DNA of 64,000 bases from Cunninghamia lanceolata (Eukaryota > Streptophyta > Pinopsida > Cupressales > Cupressaceae): assembly GCA_027924645.1 (NCBI GenBank), contig BSBN01000039.1, forward strand, positions 21,054,001-21,118,000, read 5' to 3'. Below, in pieces: positions 1-11,060 of this stretch. Within the stretch, counting starts at the first letter, position 1; every line of letters begins with the position of its first letter. Both the position numbers and the translations under genes were made by a program. Under the pieces are notes generated by a model. It did no database searches, had not been told where the DNA came from, and saw only the letters and a program-made list of their open reading frames with translations.

Positions 1-379
1 CTAGAATTACCTATGTATAAACTTCTACAACAAACTAGAGAAGATAGTGATGATGCTCTAACCATGAGAATGCAAGAGTTGACTGAGCTAGATGAGATTA
101 GGAGGTTTGCACATGAAAGGAATATATTGCAACAATAGAAAGTTAAGCATTTGTTTGACAAAGGGGTGTCTCAAAGAAATTTCCAAGTTGGGGACGTGGT
201 TCTTTGTGAAATTCAAGGTCTGAAGACAAGGGTAAACATGGTAAGTTTGAGGCTTATGGGTTAGCCCTTATCACATTACTGAGAGAATCAACCGGGATTC
301 ATTTTACCTCATGGGCTTGAATGGTGAATCTATGGAGTTTCTTGTTCATGGCTAGTATTTGAAGCACTACTTTTCCTAA
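1..379 (+). pseudogene. Ty3/gypsy integrase C-terminal remnant
   Basis: This is the last part of a gypsy pol polyprotein, the integrase tail that binds DNA and guides insertion. Frame 1 gives LDEIRRFAHERN and then a TAG at 136-138. It continues with KHLFDKGVSQRNFQVGDVV, a typical gypsy integrase C-terminal stretch. A frame jump near 225 leads to GKHGKFEAYG, and a last block ends KHYFS with a stop at 377-379. At least three lesions make it non-functional. The rest of the gene lies left of the window. It is the oldest layer seen here, because copia F is inserted just downstream. The family call is firm; the lineage within gypsy is not determined. Confidence 0.75.
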
Positions 380-521
380 GTAGGGAGGTACTTCTCCTTT
401 TTTGAAATGTACATTTTCTCTAGCATGATTTGCCTTTTTAATACGTTTGTGTTTTTTCCATGCTCATTTTGTAGTATGCTCCCAAAGAGTTTTCTGGGAT
501 CTCATTGTGCCATGTGTGACA
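380..521. other. Gypsy 3' flank, no gene seen
   Basis: Non-coding sequence after the gypsy pol remnant, up to the edge of the copia F LTR. The five bases before that LTR (517-521, tgaca) would be F's target-site duplication. Its partner is outside the window. Confidence 0.4.
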
Positions 522-888
522 TGTTGAAGCAATCAACCACTAGGATCAAATCTTCAAAACCAAATAGCCTCCTACACAAGAGAGACAAGTAAAAAGAATA
601 ATATACTGCCACATAATGATACAACAATATTGGATACAATAGTGTATGTAAAGAGGCCTTGGTTATATAGACCAAGGTGAGACACAAGACAACATAGGAT
701 TATGACAAGTGTCATAATCCTATGACATGTGACAACTAGAGACATCTAGAAACAACTAGAATGTTTCCTAAGTCAATTTAACATGTGAACATGTGTGAAT
801 AGCACTAACCAATGACTAGTTAGATAATGTGTCTAGTTCACACTACAAGGGCTAAACCGAATAGGTAATAACCACATTCACACCAACA
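522..888 (-). repeat. Copia F 3' LTR
   Basis: A 367-bp LTR read on the minus strand. It begins TGTTGGTGTG (plus end at 888) and ends GCTTCAACA (plus start at 522), so it has matching TGTTG/CAACA ends. A purine-rich tract lies immediately inside the element at 889-900, as expected next to a 3' LTR. The second LTR of F is outside the window. The boundaries rest on the terminal repeats and the tract. Confidence 0.75.
661..670 (-). promoter_or_regulatory. TATA box in copia F LTR
   Basis: The minus strand reads CTATATAACC about 220 bases into the LTR, a normal place for the U3 promoter of a short copia LTR. Confidence 0.5.
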
Positions 889-900
889 CCCCCACTTAAG
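889..900 (-). promoter_or_regulatory. Polypurine tract of copia F
   Basis: The minus strand reads CTTAAGTGGGGG directly against the 3' LTR. This is the usual primer for plus-strand DNA synthesis, and it fixes both the strand and the LTR edge. Confidence 0.7.
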
Positions 901-1069
901 TACAACTTAGGGAGGAACAAATAAAAGAAAACATGCAAATATGGGTCCTGACAACAAGGCCATGTTAGGTACCCATGTACAAACAATCTCTCACAAGTGG
1001 AGAAAAAAAGAAAATCTCATGGGAAAAAACTCCTCTCCAAAAGAGAGAAAACATGCAAAGAAAAAAGCA
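901..1069 (-). other. Copia F 3' untranslated stretch
   Basis: Purine-rich, non-coding sequence between the end of the F RNase H and its polypurine tract. No open frame and no recognisable site was found. Confidence 0.5.
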
Positions 1070-1324
1070 TGAAAAAGTGAAGGAAGGATGACTCAAGAAG
1101 ACCCCCAAGGACAACTTCCTTCACCCCAAGCATTGATCACAAATTAAGATAACGAGGTGATGCCAAAGGTTCAGTGAAGATGTCCACAACCTACTTTTCA
1201 GTAGGCAAGTACTCCAAGCTAAGAACACCATCCTAGATAACATGCCTGATGAAGTGCATGTGGGTCTCATGTGCTTAGTACACTGATGCTCCATGGGGTT
1301 GCAAGAAATGTGAATGGCACTCTA
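1070..1324 (-). pseudogene. Copia F RNase H C-terminal part
   Basis: The minus strand encodes the end of a copia RNase H: SAIHIS at the break, then FIR..VLSLEYLPTEK, then VVDIFTEPLASPRYLN. The gene is cut at 1324 by element A. It resumes at 63314, where the other half ends CDNL. Joined at the duplicated target, the two halves restore the CDN-box context without loss. A frameshift in the 1230-1260 region and a stop before VVDIF make it dead. It is the product side of the outer copia element that hosts almost the whole window. Confidence 0.8.
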
Positions 1325-2492
1325 TGTTAGAACACATAGATATACTGAGAGGTGGGGTGAATTAGTATATACTAATTTTTACTTCAATTCTACTGCAACA
1401 ACAAGATCTTTACTACATCAATCAAATTAAGTAAGAACTATGCAAACATAAACATATCCACACATCCACACAAGTGAACATAACACTATATTTTACGTGG
1501 AAACCCAAGAAGAGAAAAAACATGGTGAGCAAGTTGCTTGGATCTATTGTCCAAATCCAACCTCACAAAGAAAATTGATTATTACAATATGATTTAAAGG
1601 CACCAACCCTTAGGAGACAGCAATCCCCCAGCCAATACAAGGTTTATGGGCACCAACCCAAAGGAGACTACAATCCCCTAAGTTGAGCACCAACCCAGAT
1701 AAAGAGAGGCACCAACCTCACAAGGATCAAGAGGCACCAACCTCTAGAATCTCTAAAATGATTATAAGAGAAATGATATACATACACTTTTACATAATAC
1801 AGTCATCACCTCTGCTATGAATAATAAATCATGATTTGCACAAACAAAATCACAATCCAACTTTAGAACTTCATTGTCACACTTCTCAACCCTTCTGTAC
1901 TGCAATTCAGAATAAAACAATATGTTCTTGCAAACGTGGATACTTACTATGCGACTTTCAAATTATTTTGTATTTATCTCCTTCGTACTTAATTCATATT
2001 TGCATAAGTATATGCACTTCTTCGCTTCAATGCTCACATTTGTACACTCTCTCAAAAATGAACAAAGTGATCTACTTTAAATGTCAATTTGTACAATATA
2101 ATCCTCATGTCAGCTATAATGCATCAAATTAAAACATTCTCTAAAGTCTACCTTTGTATTTTGAATTCTAACATATACATTTCATAAGGTCATCCTATGT
2201 ATTTTAATTTCCAACATCTACATTTCATAGGGTCGGCCCAACCTGATTTCCTACACTTATGAATTTGGGCCCAATTTAAACCAACTAAATCAGCCAACCT
2301 TAACAATAAGTGTTTCTCATATATATCTCTTCTAGCTTCAAATTGATCAGATAATTTCTTCTCCCTAGCCTTTTCTACCTTGGACTTGTGAGTACTTTTA
2401 AATAACACACATTTATTATTTCTCATATACGTATCAATCACTTTCCACAAACCATAATCAAATCCATAAACTCTAGCCCTTTTCTTTCTATC
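1325..2492 (-). repeat. Element A 3' LTR, distal part
   Basis: It starts (plus) TGTTAGAACAC and is the same sequence as 40062-40621 joined to 58577-59186. Element C interrupts it at 2492 after ctatc, and the LTR resumes at 10071. It includes several short 'caccaaccc' repeats at 1600-1745 and a conserved hairpin at 1340-1370. No real gene lies in it. Confidence 0.85.
1340..1370 (-). promoter_or_regulatory. U5 hairpin in element A 3' LTR
   Basis: Inverted repeat ATATACTGA / TTAGTATAT around a loop of gaggtggggtgaa, 15 bases from the LTR end. It matches the hairpins at 40077-40106, 2510-2537, 8970-8998 and 60218-60242 in loop sequence and place, but not in stem sequence. Confidence 0.6.
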
Positions 2493-3614
2493 TATTGGAA
2501 TTAGGCCAGACAACTGAGAGGGGGGTGAATCAGTTGTCCCATAGAATTAAACTTTCTTTCCTTTTAATCTTCTTTTATGACTTTCAAATAGATTAACAAT
2601 GTAAACATTAAAGCATGAAACAATAACACATGAGAAGAAACATAATTAACACAATTGACACCAAGATTTTGACATGGAAACCCGGTTAAAGAAAAAACCA
2701 CGGTGGGGGTTATCCCACAAGGATTATACTCTGCTAAAAGTATTACAATTGGGAATGAACATGCATTCGGGCTCACTTCCTAGAGCTCACTACTCAAAAG
2801 AAGGCTTACTACCTATAGAAGGCTCACTTCCTACAAAAAGAAGATTACAATGAGTTTGAACTGATAATTAGCATCTATCAATGTAGAGATTCAGTTCCAG
2901 TTAAGTACAGAATACTGACTTGATACACGTCATCCTCACTCTACCTTGTTTACTATTTTACTAACATCTGAGCCTTAGATCTCTGCCCTTTTCACACTTA
3001 TTCCATAGTCACATCGCACACACACTCAAATCACTCAAATCCATCAACTATATATATCTGCATCATGATATTCAATCACTTTTCAATCAGCTTCAAGAAC
3101 ACTTAAAACTTTGTTGAAGACTCTGCTCTGTTGGCTAAATTCATGCATAACTTGTGACACAAACCAAAACTTGCATTCACAAATCATCAATCATGTCGGT
3201 CACTATCACTAATCATCACAAATCATCCAACTAACAACTTCCATTTATCTGGATCAAAGATCAATTACAAGGTCAGCCTATTCTTCTACTATCTACACTA
3301 TCAGACTGTAACCCCATACTCAGATGCAAATAACTTTTGAATCCTTTATTACCAGAGGTTAAAATTTTGGATTTAGTTTTCCCTAACTATCCTTATGACT
3401 CCTTCGGATCCGCAGCACACTCTGATTTACCACCAAAGAGATCCAGACCAAGATACCAGACCCTATCACATGCTCTATTTCTGGCTACCCGGACTTAGAT
3501 AAATTCTGCTTCTAACTTCTGGTATGAGCTAATTATGTTAAGTGGATGTGTGGAATAGTCTTAGTTTCCATCAATGACAACACCTATCATGCGAAGCAAT
3601 GTATCTTGCCAAAA
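2493..3614 (-). repeat. Element C 3' LTR
   Basis: 1122 bp, ending (plus) ttgccaaaa where the other copy has TTGCCAACA. It begins tattggaatt where the other copy has TGTTGGAATT. It is homologous along its length to 8953-10065 and, truncated, to 25292-26344. The minus strand carries a TATA-like run near 3047-3058. Confidence 0.85.
2510..2537 (-). promoter_or_regulatory. U5 hairpin in element C 3' LTR
   Basis: Perfect 8-bp inverted repeat ACAACTGA / TCAGTTGT around the loop gaggggggtgaa, 17 bases from the LTR end. The loop is the same as in A's LTR, while the stem is quite different. Confidence 0.65.
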
Positions 3615-3770
3615 ATCTCCCCCTTTGGCATTGATGGCAACACTTAGTGAAAAATGACTAAGTGTTACTCATTTACTCCCCCTTACTCAATACTCTTATG
3701 CTTCTCCACTAATTTTGGAGCTCCCCCTTTGTTGGATTCCTTATTTTTCACTGTTCTTCACTCCCCCTTT
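3615..3770 (-). promoter_or_regulatory. Polypurine tract array of element C
   Basis: On the minus strand the sequence next to the LTR reads CCAAAGGGGGAGAT (3615-3628). Three further purine tracts of the AGGGGGAG type lie near 3675-3685, 3719-3730 and 3761-3770. Repeated tracts of this kind are a described feature of Sireviruses. The first is probably the functional plus-strand primer. Confidence 0.7.
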
Positions 3771-3865
3771 GACATCAATTGCAAAGGATGGGATCTGAAA
3801 ACCAAAATTCACCCAAAAATTTTGTATACAGTGCTGCATATGTACAACCAATCCTTAAGTTATAT

Positions 3866-6800
3866 TTACATGAACTTGAGAATATCTACAAAACTAATTT
3901 TCAATTGCTCAATTTCAAAGGCCCAACTTCTTTTCATGCCATCCAAAATTGAGATGTGTCCACTTAGTAGAAATGCATATACATCTACCTTTGTCAAATC
4001 TGAAGGATCACTTGTTTGAACTGCAATTTGATCTTCTGATAATGCATTAAACATTATTTCTAACTTGGGGGAAATCAATCCTCGAAGCTCACACATTCTC
4101 TTCATAGTATTGCCTTTTTCTTTAACAAGCTTCTTTATTTCATCGGTCAAGCTGATTACTTGACGTTCCTGACTTATAGGAGAAACTGTTAGAGGATCAA
4201 AATTTTGAGATAGATTTGACAATTTTTGTTCTTGCTTCTTTATTTTCTTCTCAATATCCTCACTGACTTTGGTTCAGGAAAGACAAAATTTGTAAATATC
4301 ACCTCCATCACTTAGAGCATTTTGAATACTCTTTATATTGATACCAAGTATCATCCTACCATTCCTTATTAGGCTCTTTATTTCACTAAATTTCTTATCC
4401 AAAATTTTATTTCTGACTTTGGTCTTTGTAGACTTCTCAAAAGACTCAAAGTGTGTACTTACAGAACTTACAAGATTCTTTAGATTTTGGAAGGAGAGTC
4501 AGAAGGATTCTTCTGGAAGGTTGGCATTAACTTCTCCAATTCTCTAGTTGCAAGGCCTAGTAGCTCACTATCCTCAATGTGATATTTCAACAACTTTTCT
4601 CATGCCTTGGCTTGTGTAAAAGATGTTATCTTCATTACTTGAACTGAAGAGAGAGCATCTAGATTGAACGGTACTTGAAACAACTCTGGTTCATCAAAAT
4701 CAAGCATTTCTTTACTCAGGAAACCTTTTACTGCATCTGCAGTGTCTCTTGCTACAATTCCTAAACCACCTTCCTTCTCTTGAGATTTCTTAGCATTGGA
4801 ATTTATTTGTGTGCGTGCATTAACATTTGCACCATCTTCTTCTACCTTGTCTTCTTTAGCTTCTTATGTATCATCTATAGGGGGAATATTTTCTTTGTCT
4901 TCACCACTTGCTACCTATTATAGAGGGCTTTGAGTAGTAGCAATATTTTCTTCTTTTCCGGATTGACCAGGTGGAGTTAGAGTATCTCCTGCATCATCAG
5001 TTCTGTCTACCATCTCTGTGTCTTCTTTGTTTATTTTCTCTTCTGGAATAGAGGAGTCATCAACTTTAGTTTGTTGCTTACTGATGTTTACTTTTTCAAC
5101 ATCTAGAATCGATGAATCAATCTCATCATCTATCTCCTCATAGGTTTTCTCTGGAGGATCTAGAGTATCACCTTGGTCATCATTTCCTTTTTCAATCTCT
5201 TCTTCTAGAGCTTCTTGTTCTGGAACTGAAGGATTGTCTTCCTCAATTGGTTCCTTTGAAACAATATAGTATTTATCTTTATCTAGGGCCTTCCTCAAAA
5301 TTTCCTCTATTTCCTTTGCAACTTCCTCAGTTTCACCAAGCATTAGCTTGTTCATCCGAATCTTGCTTCTGAATTTCTCCTTAACTCCATTGAGGATTTT
5401 ATCTGCTTCCCTTCTGGTCATTACTGGACATAGGGTGGATATGACATATTCTCTGAGTTCTAGATCTTTGGCCTTGGCTACTTCCTCATTTCTAGTATTT
5501 TCCTTAAACTTTTAGGAAGTTCTTGTAAAATTTCTAATAGAGCTCTATTGAATTTATTCAAGTATATGATGGTGGCATCTTCCAAGATTTTCTTATTTGC
5601 TTGATCAAAATTATCATAATAAACTTTGATAGGCCTTAGATTTCCATGAACAGTAATTGTTTTTACAATTTCATCCAACTGTCATAGCAAACTTACCAGT
5701 TTCTTGCTTTTTACTTGCCTTTTTGCTTTCGAAAGGTTGGTCTTCAAAATCCTTTGAATTCTTGGCTTTCTTGGATCTAATCTCTTTAACTTCTTCATCT
5801 GTCTCTGTCTCTTCATCATCTTTTGTGCTCACATACGTTCTTGTAGCCTTTGTTTTCTTTCTCTTACTTCCTTCACTGGATGATATGTCTTCTAGTTTTG
5901 CAGGTTTAGGGGGAACACAAGCAGCAACAGAGCTTCTAGTAGTCCTTGAGGTGGAGGATGGTTTCATTGAAGCATCTTCTTGTTTCTTTTCCTACCTTCC
6001 TTTTTATCTTTTTCAATTCTTTCTCTATTTTTCTTCACTACTTCCTTGGTTAGTCCAATGCTCTTGGCATACTTTTCAACTTGCTTCTGCACTTTCCTTT
6101 TGGTCTCTGGCTATCTAAGCTCCACATGCAACTTTAGACTTAGCTCCTTGTAAGTTCCAAACCTTTCCACAAGTGTGTCTTTTGATTTGCTCAAGAGATG
6201 TTGAGCATACATTTCCAAAACTTTCTCATCAACCTCATAGCCCATTGGCATAATCCATATGGTTATGGGTTTCATAGTCTCCATCAGGCACTGATCAGTG
6301 TCAACCATATAGCATATTTCATTCTCATATTTCTTCACAACTAACTTAGGGATTCTCTCTCTTGCATGCATCATACTTTGAAATTTTTTGAAGTAACCCC
6401 AAATGACTTTCTTCTGAGCTTGGGAATCACCAAGGCTGAGTAGATGATCTTTTATTTTCCATGCAACTAGCTTGTCATTTGTCTAGTGCACACCTTGAAC
6501 TCTAGGCACTTCATTCATAAAATAGAAGAACAAACATATAATCAAGGAACCATACTTGAAGGTATTTTTCTTATCTTTCTTTATTTCGCTCAGATTTTCA
6601 ACCAACAAATTTTGTAGTAGTTCACATAGGTCATAATCAGCATTCTCCTTCAACATTTGATAGGCTGCATAAATTGTAGTTCTAGAGACTGAATTCTTTC
6701 TACTAGAGTGATAGATCTTGTAGCCAATCACCATGGAAGCAAACTTCACATTTAGTTCTATAATGTTGTCATAGCCCTCTTATCGAACTTTGCACTAGTT

Positions 6801-7625
6801 GCATCAGTAACAGTTTGGTTTTTCATGGCTTTTAGCATGGGTAATCCACCAATTGAATTTAATCCAGTCACAATTATGATAACATCCTTTGTAATCTTGA
6901 ATGGTTTCAATAGCCATATGAACTTATCATGTATTTGGCTCAAGATATATCGAACCCACTCATTCTCATCAAATGACAGAAATTTAATGACTTGCAGAAA
7001 GTGTTTTCTTTCTAGGGCTTTGTATTCCAGTTTCAATTTATAGTTATCATCCCTTAGGTAGTTGTTAAACAAATCCAAGAGTTTTAGGTTTCCAAATTCA
7101 TCAATTCTATAGTGGATGTATGCCCTAATATCCTCAACATGCAGTACGCCATATGGGACATTAGAAAATGCACCTAATGACTCAACTTCAACTAACTTGT
7201 ATGGATGCTTCTTAAATATTGGTCAGGATCTTTTAGTTACATCAAAAACTAAAGGTTTAGCCATCTCAACAGATTTTAGATTCAAAGCTTTATAGAGAAG
7301 TACCTTTTTCTTACGCGGGGTTAGGGTTGATCAATTGCCGGTTGAATTTGCTCTTCGTGCTTCAATTTTTGGATTTGCAGCTCAGATGCTCTTCTTTTTG
7401 TTTCCTTCAAATGTGAAATGATTCAAATGCATGACCAAGTGACCTTTTCTCCTTTGCAAAACCTAACTTGGCATTGTAATAAATGTGTTTCTTTAACTTC
7501 ATCCGATTACTCTGTTTCTTGAATAGTTCTTCATGAATCACTCCACAAATTTCCATATCAACATCTTTTCTTCTAGAAATCCTTCCAAAGTTTCTAAAAC
7601 AATTTAAAATATCTTCTCTCATTGT
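3866..7625 (-). pseudogene. Element C long gene of unknown function, broken
   Basis: The minus strand is coding-like for about 3.7 kb but is split over all three frames. Upstream blocks (7622-6111) look globular, with MREDILNCFRNFGRISR, then MDLFNNYLRDDNYKLKLEY, then FASMVIGYKIYHSSRK. Downstream blocks (5967-4918) are low-complexity: a Lys/Ser-rich basic part, then a very acidic part in which a GDTL-x-PP motif recurs (GDTLDPP, GDTLTPP). The last block (4222-3866) has heptad-like charged residues. I do not recognise the protein and see no catalytic motif. It occupies the place of pol and whatever follows it in an autonomous relative. It might be an envelope-like or host-derived frame; that is a guess. 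At least six frameshifts separate the blocks. Confidence 0.5.
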
Positions 7626-7863
7626 GCCATATTCAGGAACCCACTTACTGGCTGGAGGAATTTGATTCTCAATGCAGCTCCCCCTAAGCTAGAGCTCCTA
7701 ATTCAATTCCCAGAGGAATTATCAGCATCAGATTTTGGTGCAGACCCATTACTATGGTTCACAATTGTTTTCTTGACCCATGTCTTGCTCATTTCATTCT
7801 AGATCTCATTCACATCAATTTTTTCTTTACCTTTGTCTTGTCTCTATTCATCTAGTTTTCTAT
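7626..7863 (-). other. Linker between the two element C genes
   Basis: The minus strand is still coding-like, joining the zinc-knuckle region to the unknown gene, but stops interrupt it. No motif was found. Confidence 0.35.
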
Positions 7864-8881
7864 TTACCAAACCCCTTCTTTCATTAATCCTACTTTTGTA
7901 GAATCTCGTAATATGACTAGATTTATTGCAATTAAAGAACACAACATTTCTTTTCTTATATACTTGATTTCCTCTTGATCTGCACTGATTATCCATGTGT
8001 CCAAATCCATTTCAAGAAAAATAGTAGCCATAGAAAGAATTTCCATTAGATTTATTCATTATCATACTTCTACATTCATTGGATCTATGACCATACCTCT
8101 TGCACTTGAAGCATTGACCGGAGAAGGATGGACCATTTTGATTTACTCTACTTTTGCACTGAGTAACTTTATGGCCAAATTTATTTCAATTGAAGGATGG
8201 ATAGCTTTGAGCATTTGGCTGTCTTACCAGAGGTCTTCTAGGTCTATTTCTTCCATTTCTTGATTGAGAATTTCTTTGTCCAGATCCAGAGCTTTCACCT
8301 TTCTCATATCCAAGACCATGCTTGTCATCAACCTTTTTTTGTCCTTCAAGCGGTGCTTCAAGTTTAGCTAAGCTTATTTTAAACTTCTCTTTGTATTCAT
8401 TTGCAACTTCTAGGTCATGTCTGAGAATGACAATTTTCCTTTCAAGTTCTCTCTCAATGTCTTTGCTTTCTTGTAGATCAAACTCTAGATGGCCAGCTAT
8501 TCTATCCAATCTATAGCATTATTCAGCTCTTTCTTTTAGTTTTTGTATCAGGTCTTCTTCAATTTTCTTCCTATCTTCAATTTCTTTAGTTTGCCTCATC
8601 ACCCCAGATTCCATCTCAATTTTCAAAACAACAACTTCTTTTGACATCTTTTCACATTCCTTTGTCTTTTCTTCCAAAGTTTCATTCATGCCATTCTCTT
8701 TAGTTAAACTGGATAACTGTAGAAGTAGCTCCCTTTTCCTTTCGATGGATTTCTTTAATTTATCTTTTAACATTTTAATGGTATCATCAACATATTTAAG
8801 CTCATATCTCATATTACTAACTTCTTTAGACTGATCAAGATCTCTTAGGGCCAACTAAAGTTGATCTTTGAGTGAACCCAT
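7864..8881 (-). pseudogene. Element C Gag-like protein: coiled coil plus four zinc knuckles
   Basis: An ATG at 8881 begins MGSLKDQL just inside the primer site. A TAG follows, then a long heptad-rich stretch to about 8519 (EKTKECEKMSKEVVVLK). A second helical part runs to about 8340, then a Gly/Arg-rich linker (RNGRNRPRRPLVRQP). After this come four CX2CX4HX4C-type knuckles spaced 80-90 bases apart. Knuckle 1 (8156-8194) has a stop in place of a Cys. Knuckle 2 (8072-8113, CFKCKRYGHRSNEC) is intact. Knuckle 3 (7981-8028) has a stop and a lost Cys. Knuckle 4 (7900-7941) has lost its outer residues. The usual N-terminal Gag domain of copia elements is missing. A role in packaging RNA is likely. 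Confidence 0.65.
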
Positions 8882-8938
8882 TAAAAACTCCTTCCAAGAT
8901 CTTTTCCTCAAGTTGTTAGGATTCTTTTGAGGAACCTA

Positions 8939-8950
8939 GCTTTGATACTA
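8939..8950 (-). promoter_or_regulatory. Primer binding site of element C
   Basis: The minus strand reads TAGTATCAAAGC, one base away from the Met-tRNA type TGGTATCAAAGC, two bases inside the 5' LTR. Confidence 0.7.
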
Positions 8951-8952
8951 AT

Positions 8953-10065
8953 TGTTGGAATTAGATCAGACAACTGAGAGGGGCGGTGAATCAGTTGTCC
9001 CATAGAATCAAACTTTCTTTCCTTTTAATCTTATTTTACGACTTGCAAATAGATTAACAATGTAAACATTAAAGCTTGAAATAATAACACATGAGCAGAA
9101 ACATAATTAACATACTTGACACCAAGATTTTGACGTGGAAAAATAGTTAAGGGAAAAACAATAGTGGGGGTTAGCCCACAAGGATTATACTCTACTAAAA
9201 GTATTACAATTGGGAATGAACATGCATTTGGGCTCACTGCACAGAGTTCACTACTCAAAAGAAGGCTCACTGCCTATAGAAGGCTCACTTCCTACAAAAA
9301 CAAGATTACAATGAGTTTAAACTAATAATTAGCATCTATCAATGTAGAGATTCAGTTCCAGTTAAGCACAAAATACTGACTTGATACACTTCATACTCAC
9401 TCTACCTTGTTTACTGTTCTGCTAAAATCTGAACCTTAGATCTCTGCCCTTTTCACACTTATGCCATAGTCGCATCACACACACACTCAAATCCATCGGC
9501 TATATATATCTTCATCATGATATTCAAACACTTTTCAGTTGGCTTCAAGAACATTTAAAACTTTGTTGAAGACTCTACTCCGTCGGCTAAATTCATGTAT
9601 AACTTGTGACGTGGACCAAAAATTGCATTCACAAATCATCAATCATGTCGGCCACTATCACCGATCATCACAAATTGTCCAACTAACAACTTCCATTTAT
9701 CCAGATCAAAGATCAATTACAAGGTTAGCATGTTCTTCTGTTGTCTGCATTATCAAACTGTAACCCCATACTTAGATGCAAATAACTTTTGAATCCTTTA
9801 TTACCGAAGGTTAAAATTCTAGATTTAGATTGCCCTGACTATCCTTATGACTCCTTTAGATCCGTAGCAGACTTTGATTTACCATTGGAGAGATCTGGAC
9901 CAAGATATTAGACCCTGTCACATGCTCTATTTCTACCTACCCGGACTTAGATAAATTCTAATTCTAACTTCCGGTATGAGCTAATTATGTTATGTGGATG
10001 TGTGGAATAGTCTCAGTTGCCATCAATGACAACACCTGTCATACGAGCAATGTCTCTTGCCAACA
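8953..10065 (-). repeat. Element C 5' LTR
   Basis: 1113 bp, TGTTGGAATT...CTTGCCAACA on the plus strand, followed by the duplicated target ctatc. The part from 9014 onward was later copied to 25292-26344. The conserved U5 hairpin is at 8970-8998 (ACAACTGA / TCAGTTGT). Confidence 0.88.
8970..8998 (-). promoter_or_regulatory. U5 hairpin in element C 5' LTR
   Basis: Perfect 8-bp stem ACAACTGA / TCAGTTGT around gaggggcggtgaa. The hairpin lies 17 bases from the LTR end and about 20 bases from the primer site. Confidence 0.65.
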
Positions 10066-10070
10066 CTATC

Positions 10071-11060
10071 ATATGTGTAAGCCATCAACAAATTGAATCC
10101 TTTATTCATTATCGGCAAAAGTGGCTTTTCACGAACCATTTCTCAAAAAACCTTTGTCGGCAAAATCCACTTTCTATGAACTTACCGACATAATCTCCAT
10201 CATATCGCCTATTGGCAAAGTTGTCTCATTACAAACTCATCAGAAAACTTACATTTCCATGAAATTAAACTTCAATGCCTTTATCAACAAAAGTTCATTT
10301 CTACAAACTTAAACTTCAATACCTTTATCGGCAAAAGTTTATTTCCACAAACTTAGACTTCAACACCTTTATTGATAAAAGTGGCAATTCGTAAACTTGA
10401 TATTTTTTTGATACAAGATTTATCGGTGAAGTTGTATCTTCACGAACCTATTGGAAAACCAAGAAAACCATGATCCATCGATCTTCTTCTATTGGCAAAA
10501 TCACCTGTCAGGGAACCTTGAAATTGGTGAACTGAGGAGTTCACGAACTAAATACTTTTCTGATACCTTACCAACTTTCCCTTGTTAGCAAAATAGTCAA
10601 TCAGTGAACTGGTTGTCGATAAACTTTTGAGTTCACAAACTAAATATTTTGTCGATACCTTCTCCATCGGCAAACTAAAGAAACTTTAGACTTTAACCTT
10701 TCTTCTTCAAGCCTTCGTCGCTAAACTCTCATGTCAATGAGCTGTCTATCAGAGAAACCTGCCATCGGCGAACTTAAGAGTTCACAAACTGAATGATTCA
10801 CCAACTGAACACTGAAATCATTTGTGCCTTAGAATATTTCTTTGTCATATTTTCATCGGCTCATTGGACGTCAGGAAAATTATCCATTGGTGAACTTGAG
10901 AGTTCGTGAACCAAGCGATTCACTGACTAAAGGTAGAAATCATGCCTTAGAAACTTTTGGATTATCAATAATTCTTCTTCTATGACATTCATTTCCCTTT
11001 GACATATTATTCTTCTGTGACATCAACTTCCCTTTGACATCAATGACAATATTTCCAACA
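10071..11060 (-). repeat. Element A 3' LTR, proximal part
   Basis: It resumes A's LTR after element C and ends (plus) AATATTTCCAACA against the polypurine tract. Matching sequence is at 26350-27339 and 62387-63313. It is dense in short motifs of the cggcaaa and gaactt type. It also contains a tandem array of about three 44-bp units starting at 10271, 10315 and 10359. Confidence 0.85.
10271..10400. repeat. 44-bp tandem repeats in element A LTR
   Basis: Three units start at 10271, 10315 and 10359, each with ttcaa..cctttat..aaaag and ending acaaactta. The same array is kept in the copies near 26550-26680 and 62525-62645. It probably lies in U3, the regulatory part of the LTR. Confidence 0.65.

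Larger units (their letters stand above)
2493..10065 (-). mobile_element. Element C, large non-autonomous Sirevirus-like element
   Basis: A 7.57-kb minus-strand LTR element in the 3' LTR of A. The target duplication ctatc is perfect (2488-2492 and 10066-10070), and A's LTR reads straight through when C is removed. LTRs are 2493-3614 and 8953-10065. Inside are a primer site, a Gag-like frame with a coiled coil and zinc knuckles, and a long frame of unknown function. I found no protease, integrase, RT or RNase H. It therefore needed enzymes from elsewhere; the polypurine array and the knuckle pattern point to an A-like helper. Confidence 0.85.

Noticed and set aside
5112..6118. Plus-strand open frames of 86 and 153 codons
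   Set aside because: They are antisense to the better coding signal on the minus strand in element C. Their Leu/Ser-rich make-up is what a reversed acidic, Lys-rich gene gives.
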